Source: Patescibacteria group bacterium
GTDB taxonomy: Bacteria > Patescibacteriota > Minisyncoccia > Minisyncoccales > Minisyncoccaceae
DNA: 23,930 nucleotides
Direction: 5' to 3'
Assembly (NCBI GenBank): GCA_030156465.1
Contig: JASGMO010000003.1
Coordinates: 1-23,930 of the forward strand
Shown in pieces: positions 16,645-23,153 of the stretch. The position numbers and the translations under genes are program-made. Under the pieces are notes generated by a model. The model was not told the origin of the DNA, did not search any database, and was given only the letters and a program-made list of their open reading frames with translations. Position 1 is the stretch's first letter. Each line of letters opens with the position of its first letter.

Positions 16645-16673
16645 ATTATATTATAGTTTTCCTAATATCACAA
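16645..16673 (-). promoter_or_regulatory. Possible internal promoter before the 7TM/coiled-coil gene
   Basis: On the minus strand, TTGTGA (16668-16673), a 17-bp spacer, a perfect TATAAT (16645-16650), then 8 nt to the ATG at 16636. It lies inside the last codons of murC. The region is AT-rich with several overlapping TATAAT-like strings, so a chance match is possible. Confidence 0.35.
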
Positions 16674-17815
16674 CTCAAATTATAAATATCTCCCGCACCC
16701 ATAAAAACAATAACATCGGCCTCTTTTATTTTTTCTAAAACATCATCTCTCTTAATATATTCTAAACCATCAACCATTTTAGCAATCTCCTCTGAATTAA
16801 TTTTGATTTTCTTGCTTTCTCTACCACAAACATCATAAATATCAATTAGAAACATTTTGTCTATTATCTTTAATGATTGCTTAAAAACATCTATAAAATC
16901 ATCAAGCAATAGCGAGGTTCTTTGATGTTGATGTGGTTGAAAAAAACAATATATCTTTTTGTCAAGATATTTTTCTCTGACACTTTTAACTGTTGATATT
17001 ATCTCTGTTGGATGATGAGCATAATCATCAATAATAATTAAGTCATTAATAATGTGTTCATCAAACCTTCTCCATGTTCCATTAAATTTTGGAATAGCAT
17101 TAAAAGATACTTCGTCACTTATTCCTAGTTCCCGAGCAACACTAATGGCAAAAGAAGCATTCATCCTATTATGTTCCCCAGGAACACCCATTTTTAATTC
17201 TTCAATTATGGGAACATTTTTAATAACTTTTTTTGACTGAGATGCAAATTTATCAAAAGCGTCTTTGATATTTTGCATATTTTTATAATAATCAAGATGA
17301 TCTGCTTCAACATTTAATATCACTCCAATATCTGGATGATAATTTAAAAATGATGCTTCGTGTTCGCAGGCCTCAATAATTAAATACCTAGAACTGCCCA
17401 TTCTAAAATTAGAATCATTAAACTCTTTAAGTTTTGTCCCAACTATTACCGTTGGATCAAATCCTGCTTCAATTAAGATTAAAGACAACATTGCTGTTGT
17501 TGTGCTTTTCCCATGAGTCCCTGAAATGGCTATCGTAAAATATTCTTTTGATAATTCACCTAATGCTTCAGGATAACTCATCACTTTGATTCCTTTTTCT
17601 CTAAACGGCTTCAATTGATCCTCGCTAATGGCGGGACTATAAATCAACAAATCACAAGATTCTACTTTTGATATTTTAGCTCCCATACCTTTTAATCTTT
17701 CTATCATTTCTCCTTGAATTATATCTTCACCAGAAACATCGTGCCCTTTTAATAAATAATATTGAGCTAAAGCAGAAACACCTATTCCTCCTATTCCTAT
17801 AAAGTGTATTTTCAT
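16646..17815 (-). CDS. murC: UDP-N-acetylmuramate--L-alanine ligase
   Basis: First Mur ligase of peptidoglycan precursor synthesis, adding L-Ala to UDP-MurNAc in the cytoplasm. Seen: FIGIGGIGVSALA (5-17), the MurC-type N-terminal loop; P-loop SGTHGKSTTT (98-107); EACEHEASFL and NVEADHLDYY in the central domain; and, in the C-terminal domain, DDYAHHPTEI and FQPHQHQRTS, both diagnostic of MurC. At 389 residues it is 60-100 shorter than usual MurC, through trimmed loops and not a missing domain, as is common in reduced genomes. The ATG overlaps the thpR stop by four bases. Confidence 0.96.
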   Translation of the reverse strand: MKIHFIGIGGIGVSALAQYYLLKGHDVSGEDIIQGEMIERLKGMGAKISKVESCDLLIYSPAISEDQLKPFREKGIKVMSYPEALGELSKEYFTIAISGTHGKSTTTAMLSLILIEAGFDPTVIVGTKLKEFNDSNFRMGSSRYLIIEACEHEASFLNYHPDIGVILNVEADHLDYYKNMQNIKDAFDKFASQSKKVIKNVPIIEELKMGVPGEHNRMNASFAISVARELGISDEVSFNAIPKFNGTWRRFDEHIINDLIIIDDYAHHPTEIISTVKSVREKYLDKKIYCFFQPHQHQRTSLLLDDFIDVFKQSLKIIDKMFLIDIYDVCGRESKKIKINSEEIAKMVDGLEYIKRDDVLEKIKEADVIVFMGAGDIYNLSCDIRKTII

Positions 17816-18360
17816 AGATTAATTGATTTTAAAGTTATATAATTACCTTTTACACTTTCCATAATTTCAATCGAATCAACATTAAAAGACATTTTTGGAT
17901 ATTCTTCTATTTGAGGAACTTGGTCCTCATCAATTTTCTTAAACTGCCACTGAACTATTCTTCCTAATGTTATATGAGGAGTAAAATCATGCTCAGTTGG
18001 TCTTATCTCAAACAAAGCTTCTTCTAGTTTCCTGTTTGCTTCAATAATGCTTGGTATTTTTTTACCATTAACCCAAATCATTTTGGGAGTTTTTCCTAGC
18101 GGGCCGTATGTAATTGAATCCAACTCAACCCTAAAGGGCTCAAGATCTTCCACTGACCTTTCTATTCTATTAAAAATTTCTACTAATTCATCATATTCAA
18201 CAAAACCAACAAAAAACATTGTGATATGTAAATTGTCTTTCCTCGTCCATTTGATCGGGGAAAAATCATCAAAATATCTATCTATCTTTTCTTGATAGCC
18301 AACAAGCTCATTCTTAATCTTCTCAGGTAGATTGATGGCAATAAATATCTTCTTTTTCAT
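17812..18360 (-). CDS. thpR: RNA 2',3'-cyclic phosphodiesterase (2H family)
   Basis: A 182-residue two-histidine phosphoesterase of the LigT/ThpR group, which opens 2',3'-cyclic phosphate RNA ends and was first described as a 2'-5' RNA ligase. Both HxT motifs are present: HITM at 45-48 and HITL at 129-132, at the usual spacing. It starts with KIFIAINLPEKIK, a typical family N-terminus. It is the first gene of the long cell-wall operon, reads straight into murC through an ATGA overlap, and has a predicted leaderless promoter. An RNA-end enzyme leading a wall operon is probably a co-expression accident. The true cellular substrate is not known from sequence. Confidence 0.9.
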   Translation of the reverse strand: MKKKIFIAINLPEKIKNELVGYQEKIDRYFDDFSPIKWTRKDNLHITMFFVGFVEYDELVEIFNRIERSVEDLEPFRVELDSITYGPLGKTPKMIWVNGKKIPSIIEANRKLEEALFEIRPTEHDFTPHITLGRIVQWQFKKIDEDQVPQIEEYPKMSFNVDSIEIMESVKGNYITLKSINL

Positions 18361-18366
18361 AATTAG

Positions 18367-18395
18367 ATAATAACAAATTATGTCCTTATTGTAAA
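18367..18395 (-). promoter_or_regulatory. Predicted thpR-murC operon promoter (leaderless)
   Basis: On the minus strand, TTTACA (18390-18395, five of six consensus bases), a 17-bp spacer ending in TGT (extended -10), TATTAT (18367-18372, five of six), then 6 nt (CTAATT) to the ATG. The -35 box abuts the T-tract of the hairpin at 18395-18418. Confidence 0.6.
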
Positions 18396-18418
18396 AAGAA
18401 GGAGCTATGTCCTTCTTT
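18390..18418 (-). terminator. Perfect 9-bp hairpin with T-tail between thpR and the PHP gene
   Basis: AAAGAAGGA (18395-18403) and TCCTTCTTT (18410-18418) form a perfect 9-bp stem around a 6-nt loop. Read on the minus strand the stem ends in a run of five T and then AC, like an intrinsic terminator. On the plus strand no T-run follows. It could stop leftward transcripts that come from the HAD end of the ino1 operon and cross the PHP gene antisense, keeping them out of thpR. It could also be a protein-binding inverted repeat serving the two divergent promoters. Confidence 0.5.
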
Positions 18419-18428
18419 AATTAATATG

Positions 18429-18456
18429 TTGCCCTTTGTCAAAATAATAGTATAAT
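18429..18456 (+). promoter_or_regulatory. Predicted promoter of the PHP-domain gene (leaderless)
   Basis: TTGCCC (18429-18434), a 16-bp spacer, a perfect TATAAT (18451-18456), then exactly 6 nt (AAAGCT) to the ATG at 18463. Confidence 0.6.
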
Positions 18457-18462
18457 AAAGCT

Positions 18463-19110
18463 ATGAAAATAGATCTACATTGTCATACAAAATACTCATA
18501 TGATGCTGGTTCAGATATAGAAAAGATAATTATCCAGGGGAAAAAAATGGGCATTGATGGAATAGCTATCACAGACCATGAAAACACTAACGCCTGGAAT
18601 GAAGCACTAGAATTAGGAAAAAAACACAATTTTTTAATTGTTTTAGGGGAAGAAATTAAAACAACTAAGGGTGATGTTTTAGGGTTGTTTCTTAAAGAAC
18701 AAATTGATGGACATAAGAAAGATCCATTGTTTGTAATGGAAGAAATTAAAAAACAAAATGGAGTGGTTGTTATCCCTCATCCATTTCACAATGGAGAGGG
18801 CTTTAGAGATGATATTAAAAAATATTTAGATATAATTGATGCAATAGAAGTTTTTAATGCAAGAAAACCCTTCTCTAATCCTGATAAAAAAGCGCTCCAA
18901 TTTGCTAAAGACAACAATACAGGAATAACTGCTGGAAGTGATAGTCATTATCACAAAGGGGTTGGCTATGCCTATACCGAAGCTAATGTGAAAAACTTAG
19001 AAGAATTTAAGAGTGCTATTATTAATAAAAAAACAAGAGCTTCTGGTAAAAAAGCCCCTGTTTGTCATATTATTACTCCCTTTTTATCTAAGATAAGAAT
19101 TATTTCTTAA
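18463..19110 (+). CDS. PHP-domain metal-dependent phosphoesterase
   Basis: A 215-residue stand-alone PHP domain. The metal-binding series is complete and in order: DLHCHT (4-9), TDHEN (37-41), the GEEIKT glutamate (about 62), PHPF (about 105-108) and SDSHY near residue 160. Such proteins hydrolyse phosphoesters, including nucleotides, cyclic phosphates, sugar phosphates and nucleic-acid ends. The substrate is not deducible. It is a single-gene unit between two minus-strand operons, with its own promoter, and its last 11 bases overlap the end of the convergent HAD gene. Co-expression with thpR is possible through the shared 102-bp divergent region. Confidence 0.88.
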   Translation: MKIDLHCHTKYSYDAGSDIEKIIIQGKKMGIDGIAITDHENTNAWNEALELGKKHNFLIVLGEEIKTTKGDVLGLFLKEQIDGHKKDPLFVMEEIKKQNGVVVIPHPFHNGEGFRDDIKKYLDIIDAIEVFNARKPFSNPDKKALQFAKDNNTGITAGSDSHYHKGVGYAYTEANVKNLEEFKSAIINKKTRASGKKAPVCHIITPFLSKIRIIS

Positions 19111-19753
19111 AGTACTCTACTGCTTCTTTTAAAGAAGATAGTACTTTATCAGCCCTAGAAAAATCTTGATTAATAGAGTATTCATTGGGTATTGCAAAAC
19201 AATAAACCCCTGCATCTTTTGCTGCTTGAAGACCATATTGAGTATCTTCAAAAGCTAGGCATTGAGATGGATCTAATCCTAATTTTTCTACTGCTAAAAG
19301 ATATATATCTGGAAAAGGCTTGCTTCTTTTAACATCATCCCCAGCGGTAATAATTGGAAAATATTTTAGAAAATCATTTTTTTCTAGTTTTGTAATAACT
19401 TCTTCTCTATCTCCACCAGAACATAATGCGATTTTAAAATTAGGATTATTACTAAAATATTCTACGGCCTCTTTTGCACAAGGCATAACTGGCATTGCTT
19501 CTTCATTAAACCATTTTTTAATTAAAACTTTCTTTTTATTCAAAAGAGTACCATCTTCAACTCCTAAATTAAAATCTTTAATTAATTCTTGATCAATCTG
19601 TTTGCCACTTTTACCGGCATAATTAAAATACATTTCTTTTGTAAGCTCTATATCAAATTCCCTCAATGGTTCTACCCATCCCTGCCATTGATAGTATTCA
19701 CTATCAAATAAAGTACCATCTAAGTCAAAAATAATTCCTTTAATATTATTCAT
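19100..19753 (-). CDS. HAD-superfamily phosphatase
   Basis: A 217-residue HAD hydrolase with an alpha-helical subclass I cap. Motif I is DLDGTLFDSE (10-19), motif II CSGG near residue 116, the motif III lysine is in RSKPFPD (about 145), and motif IV is FEDTQYGLQAA (about 168-178). The sequence resembles beta-phosphoglucomutase or glycerol-phosphatase-like members. It is the last gene of the ino1 operon, with its start overlapping the phosphatidyltransferase stop by 8 bases. It might therefore dephosphorylate a phosphatidylinositol-phosphate-type lipid or inositol phosphate. That is inference, since HAD substrates cannot be read from motifs. Confidence 0.85.
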   Translation of the reverse strand: MNNIKGIIFDLDGTLFDSEYYQWQGWVEPLREFDIELTKEMYFNYAGKSGKQIDQELIKDFNLGVEDGTLLNKKKVLIKKWFNEEAMPVMPCAKEAVEYFSNNPNFKIALCSGGDREEVITKLEKNDFLKYFPIITAGDDVKRSKPFPDIYLLAVEKLGLDPSQCLAFEDTQYGLQAAKDAGVYCFAIPNEYSINQDFSRADKVLSSLKEAVEYFKK

Positions 19754-20354
19754 TTTTATTTTTCAATACCGCTGAAACAAATCTTTGAATAGCAGTAATA
19801 TTAGATAAAACAGCAATGAGGGCAATAACATAGGTCATATACAAGTAATCTGGATATACAATTCCTAATATTAATGCAATAAAAATTAAAATTAATCTTT
19901 CTCCTCGAGATAATAATCCGCCTTTTAATTCTTGATTAACTAGTTCTTTCTCTTTAGCTGCTGCTTTAACATAAGTAGTAACTATTGAACCAAAAATTGC
20001 TAAAAATACCCAAGCATAACCAGGAATTATAAAATCTGGTAATGGTAAAAATAAGATTCCAAAAAATATTATTCCTTCAACATATCTATCAAAAACTGTG
20101 TCTAGATAAGCCCCAACCTTACTAGACATATCTTTTGCTCTTGCCACTGCCCCATCAACAAAATCTAATAATCCAGCAACTAAAAAGAATATAATTGCCC
20201 AAAGAATATCCGTTTGAATCATAAAATATAATCCAACTAGAGCAAATACTCCTGAAAGATATGTGTATTGGTTTGGTGTTAAAGGTAAAGAACCAAAAAT
20301 CTTACCAATTAATTTTTCTAAATCTTTAAACCAATGTCTTTTAGTGTCTAGCAT
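19746..20354 (-). CDS. CDP-alcohol phosphatidyltransferase (phosphatidylinositol-phosphate synthase-like)
   Basis: Membrane enzyme of 202 residues that swaps CMP of a CDP-activated lipid for an alcohol. The full CDP-AP signature D-x2-DG-x2-AR-x8-G-x3-D-x3-D lies at residues 64-89 (Asp64, Asp67, Asp85, Asp89). It is preceded by an amphipathic N-terminus with LTPNQYT, and six hydrophobic segments can be drawn. Family members use glycerol-phosphate, serine, inositol or inositol-1-phosphate. The upstream ino1 points to inositol-1-phosphate, as in archaeal and mycobacterial PIP synthases. Substrate choice is inferred from context. It overlaps both neighbouring genes by 7-8 bases. Confidence 0.86.
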   Translation of the reverse strand: MLDTKRHWFKDLEKLIGKIFGSLPLTPNQYTYLSGVFALVGLYFMIQTDILWAIIFFLVAGLLDFVDGAVARAKDMSSKVGAYLDTVFDRYVEGIIFFGILFLPLPDFIIPGYAWVFLAIFGSIVTTYVKAAAKEKELVNQELKGGLLSRGERLILIFIALILGIVYPDYLYMTYVIALIAVLSNITAIQRFVSAVLKNKNE

Positions 20355-20650
20355 AGTTTTTCTATTGTTTCAGAGACAATAGATTGCATTTTTTCTAATT
20401 GCTCAATCCCCCTTTGAGTTGTCTTGTAGGCCTTTTTGCTTGCAAATCTTTCCCTACTTATATATCCTTCGTTCTTTAATCTAAACAAAACCGCTTTAAT
20501 CATTAATGAGCTTGGAAGAAAACCAAACCTCTCAAAAATCAACCCCTTAACATCTTCTTCTTTAATTTCAACTTCCCTGCCAAGGGCTAATATATATATC
20601 CAAAGATTTCCCTCTTGAATTGAATTTGTGAATCTTTTTATTGGTTCCAT
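20348..20650 (-). CDS. PadR-like winged-helix regulator (operon copy)
   Basis: A 100-residue protein with an N-terminal GNLWIYILALG helix, a recognition-helix region around SSLMIKAVLFRLKNEGYIS and a wing (FASKKAYKTTQRG), followed by a C-terminal dimerisation helix. This is the layout of small PadR-type transcription factors. It resembles the protein encoded at 21850-22155 (same NLWIYIL start, FGF at the same place, KxAYKTT/KRMYKIT wing), so the two are paralogues flanking ino1. It lies 14 bp after ino1 and overlaps the phosphatidyltransferase start by 7 bases. It probably binds the palindrome upstream of ino1 or senses a lipid-related ligand; neither is shown by sequence. Confidence 0.72.
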   Translation of the reverse strand: MEPIKRFTNSIQEGNLWIYILALGREVEIKEEDVKGLIFERFGFLPSSLMIKAVLFRLKNEGYISRERFASKKAYKTTQRGIEQLEKMQSIVSETIEKLC

Positions 20651-20664
20651 ATTCCTATTATGAT

Positions 20665-21789
20665 TTATCTTTCTCTTTTGTCAAGAATAAATTCTTCAAT
20701 CATTTCTCTTGCTTTTTCATCAGTAAATTGCTGCATTGGATGCTTCATGAAGTAAGCTGATGGTGACAATAATGTTCCGCCAACTCCCCTGTCTAAAGCA
20801 ATCTTTAATAATCTAATAGCATCAATAACACAACCTGCTGAATTAGGAGAGTCCTCAACTGATAATTTCAATTCTAATTCAACTGGAACATCACCAAACT
20901 TCCTTCCTTCTATACGAATATAACAAATCTTGTTATCCTTCAAAAAAGGAACCCAGTCAGATGGACCAATATGTAAATTATCATAAGTTAACCTTTTAGC
21001 TAATTGAGATTCCACCGCTTCTGTTTTTGAAAGCTTCTTTGATTTCAATCTGTCCCTTGAAAGCATATTTAAAAAGTCTGTATTGCCCCCAAAGTTTAAC
21101 TGGTAAGATTTATCAATTGCAACTCCTCTTTCTGCAAACAAATGTGATAATACTCTGTGCGTAATGGTTGCACCAACTTGTGATTTAATATCATCTCCAA
21201 TACATGGAATGTTTTTTTCTCTAAACTTCTTTTCCCATCCTTCATCAGAACAGATAAACACTGGCATTGAGTTAATGAAAGCCACTCCTGCATCTAGACA
21301 TGCTTTAGCATAAAACTCTGTTGCTTTTTGAGAGCCAACCGGCATATAGTTTACTAAAACATCTACTTTGTTTTTCTTTAACTCTTCAACAACATCAACC
21401 GCTTTTTTGTCAGAAGGTAAAAATGTTTGATCTTCTGGATAATCCTTCATATGATCAGCTACACCATCTAGGATTGGTCCCATTTTTACAATAGCTCCAG
21501 TTTTTGGAAGATTGCCACAAAACACTTTTGTACAATTTGGCTTTTGAAAAATTGCTTCGGAAACATCTTTGCCAACTTTTCTCTTATCAACATCAAAAGC
21601 AGTAACAATTTTAATATCTGATATTTTGTAATCCCCCACAACATTATGCATTAAACCAGGGACTAATTCATCATTACTATTTACATTTTTGTAATAATGT
21701 ATACCTTGAACTAAAGCACTAGCACAATTACCTATTCCAGCAATTGCAATTCTAATTTCCTTCTTGTTTTTTTCTGTTTTATTTGCCAT
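20665..21789 (-). CDS. ino1: myo-Inositol-1-phosphate synthase
   Basis: A 374-residue NAD-dependent enzyme converting glucose-6-phosphate to myo-inositol-1-phosphate. Seen: the nucleotide loop AGIGNCASALVQGI (17-30); DDIKSQVGATITHR, the catalytic-lysine region (about 199-212); NFGGNTDFLNM (about 233-243); and the C-terminal EDSPNSAGCVIDAIR and SPSAYFMKHP strings. Its length and motifs fit the short archaeal/actinobacterial branch, not the ~500-residue eukaryotic form. It heads the operon leading to a CDP-alcohol phosphatidyltransferase, so inositol phospholipid synthesis is the likely purpose. A consensus -35 (TTGACA) and a palindromic operator lie upstream. No Shine-Dalgarno sequence is visible. 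Confidence 0.93.
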   Translation of the reverse strand: MANKTEKNKKEIRIAIAGIGNCASALVQGIHYYKNVNSNDELVPGLMHNVVGDYKISDIKIVTAFDVDKRKVGKDVSEAIFQKPNCTKVFCGNLPKTGAIVKMGPILDGVADHMKDYPEDQTFLPSDKKAVDVVEELKKNKVDVLVNYMPVGSQKATEFYAKACLDAGVAFINSMPVFICSDEGWEKKFREKNIPCIGDDIKSQVGATITHRVLSHLFAERGVAIDKSYQLNFGGNTDFLNMLSRDRLKSKKLSKTEAVESQLAKRLTYDNLHIGPSDWVPFLKDNKICYIRIEGRKFGDVPVELELKLSVEDSPNSAGCVIDAIRLLKIALDRGVGGTLLSPSAYFMKHPMQQFTDEKAREMIEEFILDKRER

Positions 21790-21816
21790 ATTATATATAT
21801 TAATTATTATATCTAT

Positions 21817-21844
21817 ATTTTACACGTGTAAAATAGTTTGTCAA
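21817..21844 (-). promoter_or_regulatory. Predicted ino1 promoter
   Basis: Minus-strand TTGACA (21839-21844, perfect consensus), 16-bp spacer, TAAAAT (21817-21822, five of six). A perfect TATAAT closer to the gene is an alternative -10 but then lacks a good -35. The spacer and -10 are covered by the palindrome at 21818-21833, so a bound regulator would block RNA polymerase. Confidence 0.6.
21818..21833. promoter_or_regulatory. Perfect 16-bp palindrome, predicted operator between ino1 and padR-like gene
   Basis: TTTTACACGTGTAAAA reads identically on both strands. It lies midway in the 60-bp divergent region and overlaps the -10 elements of both directions (TAAAAT at 21829-21834 on plus, 21817-21822 on minus). 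A dimeric winged-helix protein is the natural candidate ligand, and the gene on the right encodes one. Confidence 0.7.
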
Positions 21845-21849
21845 GAATT

Positions 21850-22155
21850 ATGACCCCTTATGAAAGATTTATTAAAACAAACACGAAAGAAAATCTCTGG
21901 ATATATATTCTCATAATCCTCAAGAGAGGTCCTCATTATGCTTGGGATATGTATTTAACAATAGAAAAAGAGTTTGGCTTCAAACCAGGAAATATTACTC
22001 CCTACAGAGTCCTTTATCGCCTAGAAGAACAGAAATATGTTGAAAGTGAAATGATTGATAGAAAAAGAATGTATAAGATAACTCCATTAGGGGAAAAAGA
22101 ATTACAAAAAGCAAAAGATTTTTATTTACAAATTGCAAAAAAAATAAATGGATAA
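21850..22155 (+). CDS. PadR-like winged-helix regulator (divergent copy)
   Basis: A 101-residue small PadR-type transcription factor. The helix with NLWIYILIIL is followed by HYAWDMYLTIEKEFGF, the recognition region NITPYRVLYRLEEQKYVE, the wing DRKRMYKITPLGEKEL and a long C-terminal helix for dimerisation. I chose the ATG at 21850 over an in-frame TTG at 21838, because the paralogue at 20348-20650 also starts two residues before its aligned Arg-Phe. Its promoter region is the palindrome shared with ino1, so autoregulation plus control of ino1 is likely. Its stop overlaps the next gene by 8 bases. Ligand and sign of regulation are unknown. Confidence 0.8.
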   Translation: MTPYERFIKTNTKENLWIYILIILKRGPHYAWDMYLTIEKEFGFKPGNITPYRVLYRLEEQKYVESEMIDRKRMYKITPLGEKELQKAKDFYLQIAKKING

Positions 22156-22567
22156 AGAAACAGACATACAAAAAGTAGTAAATCATTTTTTTGAAACAAA
22201 GGGTTTTACTCTTGACGAAATTAAAGAATCAGCTAAAAAGAAAAAGATAATCTATTCTAGGTTTACACGACCAGCTAAAGAATTAATAGAATTGGCTGGC
22301 TCTGTTGAAAAAGCAAAAGAAGCTATCACCATAGTTGCCAATTGGGCCAAGTCAAGAAAACTTGATTATTCAATTGAGACAGTTTTTAAAAAATGGTTAG
22401 AATTAGGAAAATTAAAACCCAAAGAAGTAGTTAAAAAACCATATTACAATAATCAGCCGATGGTTTGGTCTCAAGTAAAGAAAAAATGGTATGTAATTGA
22501 TGATGGTGGAGAATGGCTTGAATATGCTGACAAGGAAAACAAAATAGAATGGAGAATTGAAGAATAA
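22148..22567 (+). CDS. Small uncharacterised helical protein
   Basis: A 139-residue protein, mostly charged helices for the first ~95 residues (including AKELIELAGSVEKAKEAI and an ANWAKSRKLDYSIETVFKKWLEL stretch). A Lys-rich linker and a Trp/Tyr-rich, beta-looking tail (MVWSQVKKKWYVIDDGGEWLEY) follow. The helical part recalls small replication-associated helical modules, but I do not recognise a family with confidence. There is no signal peptide or membrane segment, so it is cytoplasmic. It starts within the end of the PadR-like gene (8-base overlap) and ends 19 bp before efp, which suggests one transcript for the three. Confidence 0.7.
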   Translation: MDKETDIQKVVNHFFETKGFTLDEIKESAKKKKIIYSRFTRPAKELIELAGSVEKAKEAITIVANWAKSRKLDYSIETVFKKWLELGKLKPKEVVKKPYYNNQPMVWSQVKKKWYVIDDGGEWLEYADKENKIEWRIEE

Positions 22568-22586
22568 TAATTAAAATAATAAATAT

Positions 22587-23153
22587 ATGTTATCATACGC
22601 AGAACTAGACAAGGGAGTGATTATTACAATTAATGATCAACCATACGAAATAGTTGAAGCTCAAAGCACCTTTAAAGGGAGGGGCCATTCTTACTTGCAA
22701 ATGAAATTGAAGAACTTGATTAACGGGACTGTTATTACTAAAACAGCTCAACCAAGAGATTCTTTTGAAGAAGCAGAGATAGAAAAACAAGAAGCAACCT
22801 TCATATACAACAACAAAGGTAAATATGTTTTTTCTGAAAAAGAAAACCCATCAAAAAGATTTGAATTAGATGAATCATTAATTGGAGAGGTTGGAAAATT
22901 TCTAAAAGAAGGAGAAACTGTAACAACTGTTGTTTTTAAAGATAAAATAATTAATATCATTGTCCCTATAAAAGTAAAATTAAAAGTAACTGAAGTACCA
23001 CCTGGTATCAAGGGTGACCGTGCTCAAAGCGGAAATAAATCAGTAACAATTGAAACTGGAACAAAAATAAATGCCCCCTTGTTTATCAACGAAGGAGACA
23101 TTATAGAAATTAACACTGAATCAGGAGAGTACGTCAGGAGAGTTAACGAGTAA
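22587..23153 (+). CDS. efp: Translation elongation factor P
   Basis: A 188-residue, three-domain EF-P that binds ribosomes stalled at proline runs. The N-terminal KOW-like domain has SYAELDKGVIITINDQPYEIVEA. The loop that reaches the peptidyl centre is KGRGHS (30-35) with Arg32 at the tip, where E. coli has a lysine modified by EpmA. The C-terminal OB domain shows the EF-P signature around VPPGIKGDRAQSGNKSVTIETG and ends in INTESGEYVRRV. It lies 19 bp after the preceding gene without a Shine-Dalgarno sequence. The stop overlaps the end of the convergent reductase gene by 11 bases. Confidence 0.96.
   Translation: MLSYAELDKGVIITINDQPYEIVEAQSTFKGRGHSYLQMKLKNLINGTVITKTAQPRDSFEEAEIEKQEATFIYNNKGKYVFSEKENPSKRFELDESLIGEVGKFLKEGETVTTVVFKDKIINIIVPIKVKLKVTEVPPGIKGDRAQSGNKSVTIETGTKINAPLFINEGDIIEINTESGEYVRRVNE

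Noticed and set aside
22575..22586. Leaderless promoter for efp (AATAAT 6 nt before ATG)
   Set aside because: The hexamer fits, but no acceptable -35 lies 16-18 bp upstream and the region is almost pure A/T, so chance is likely.
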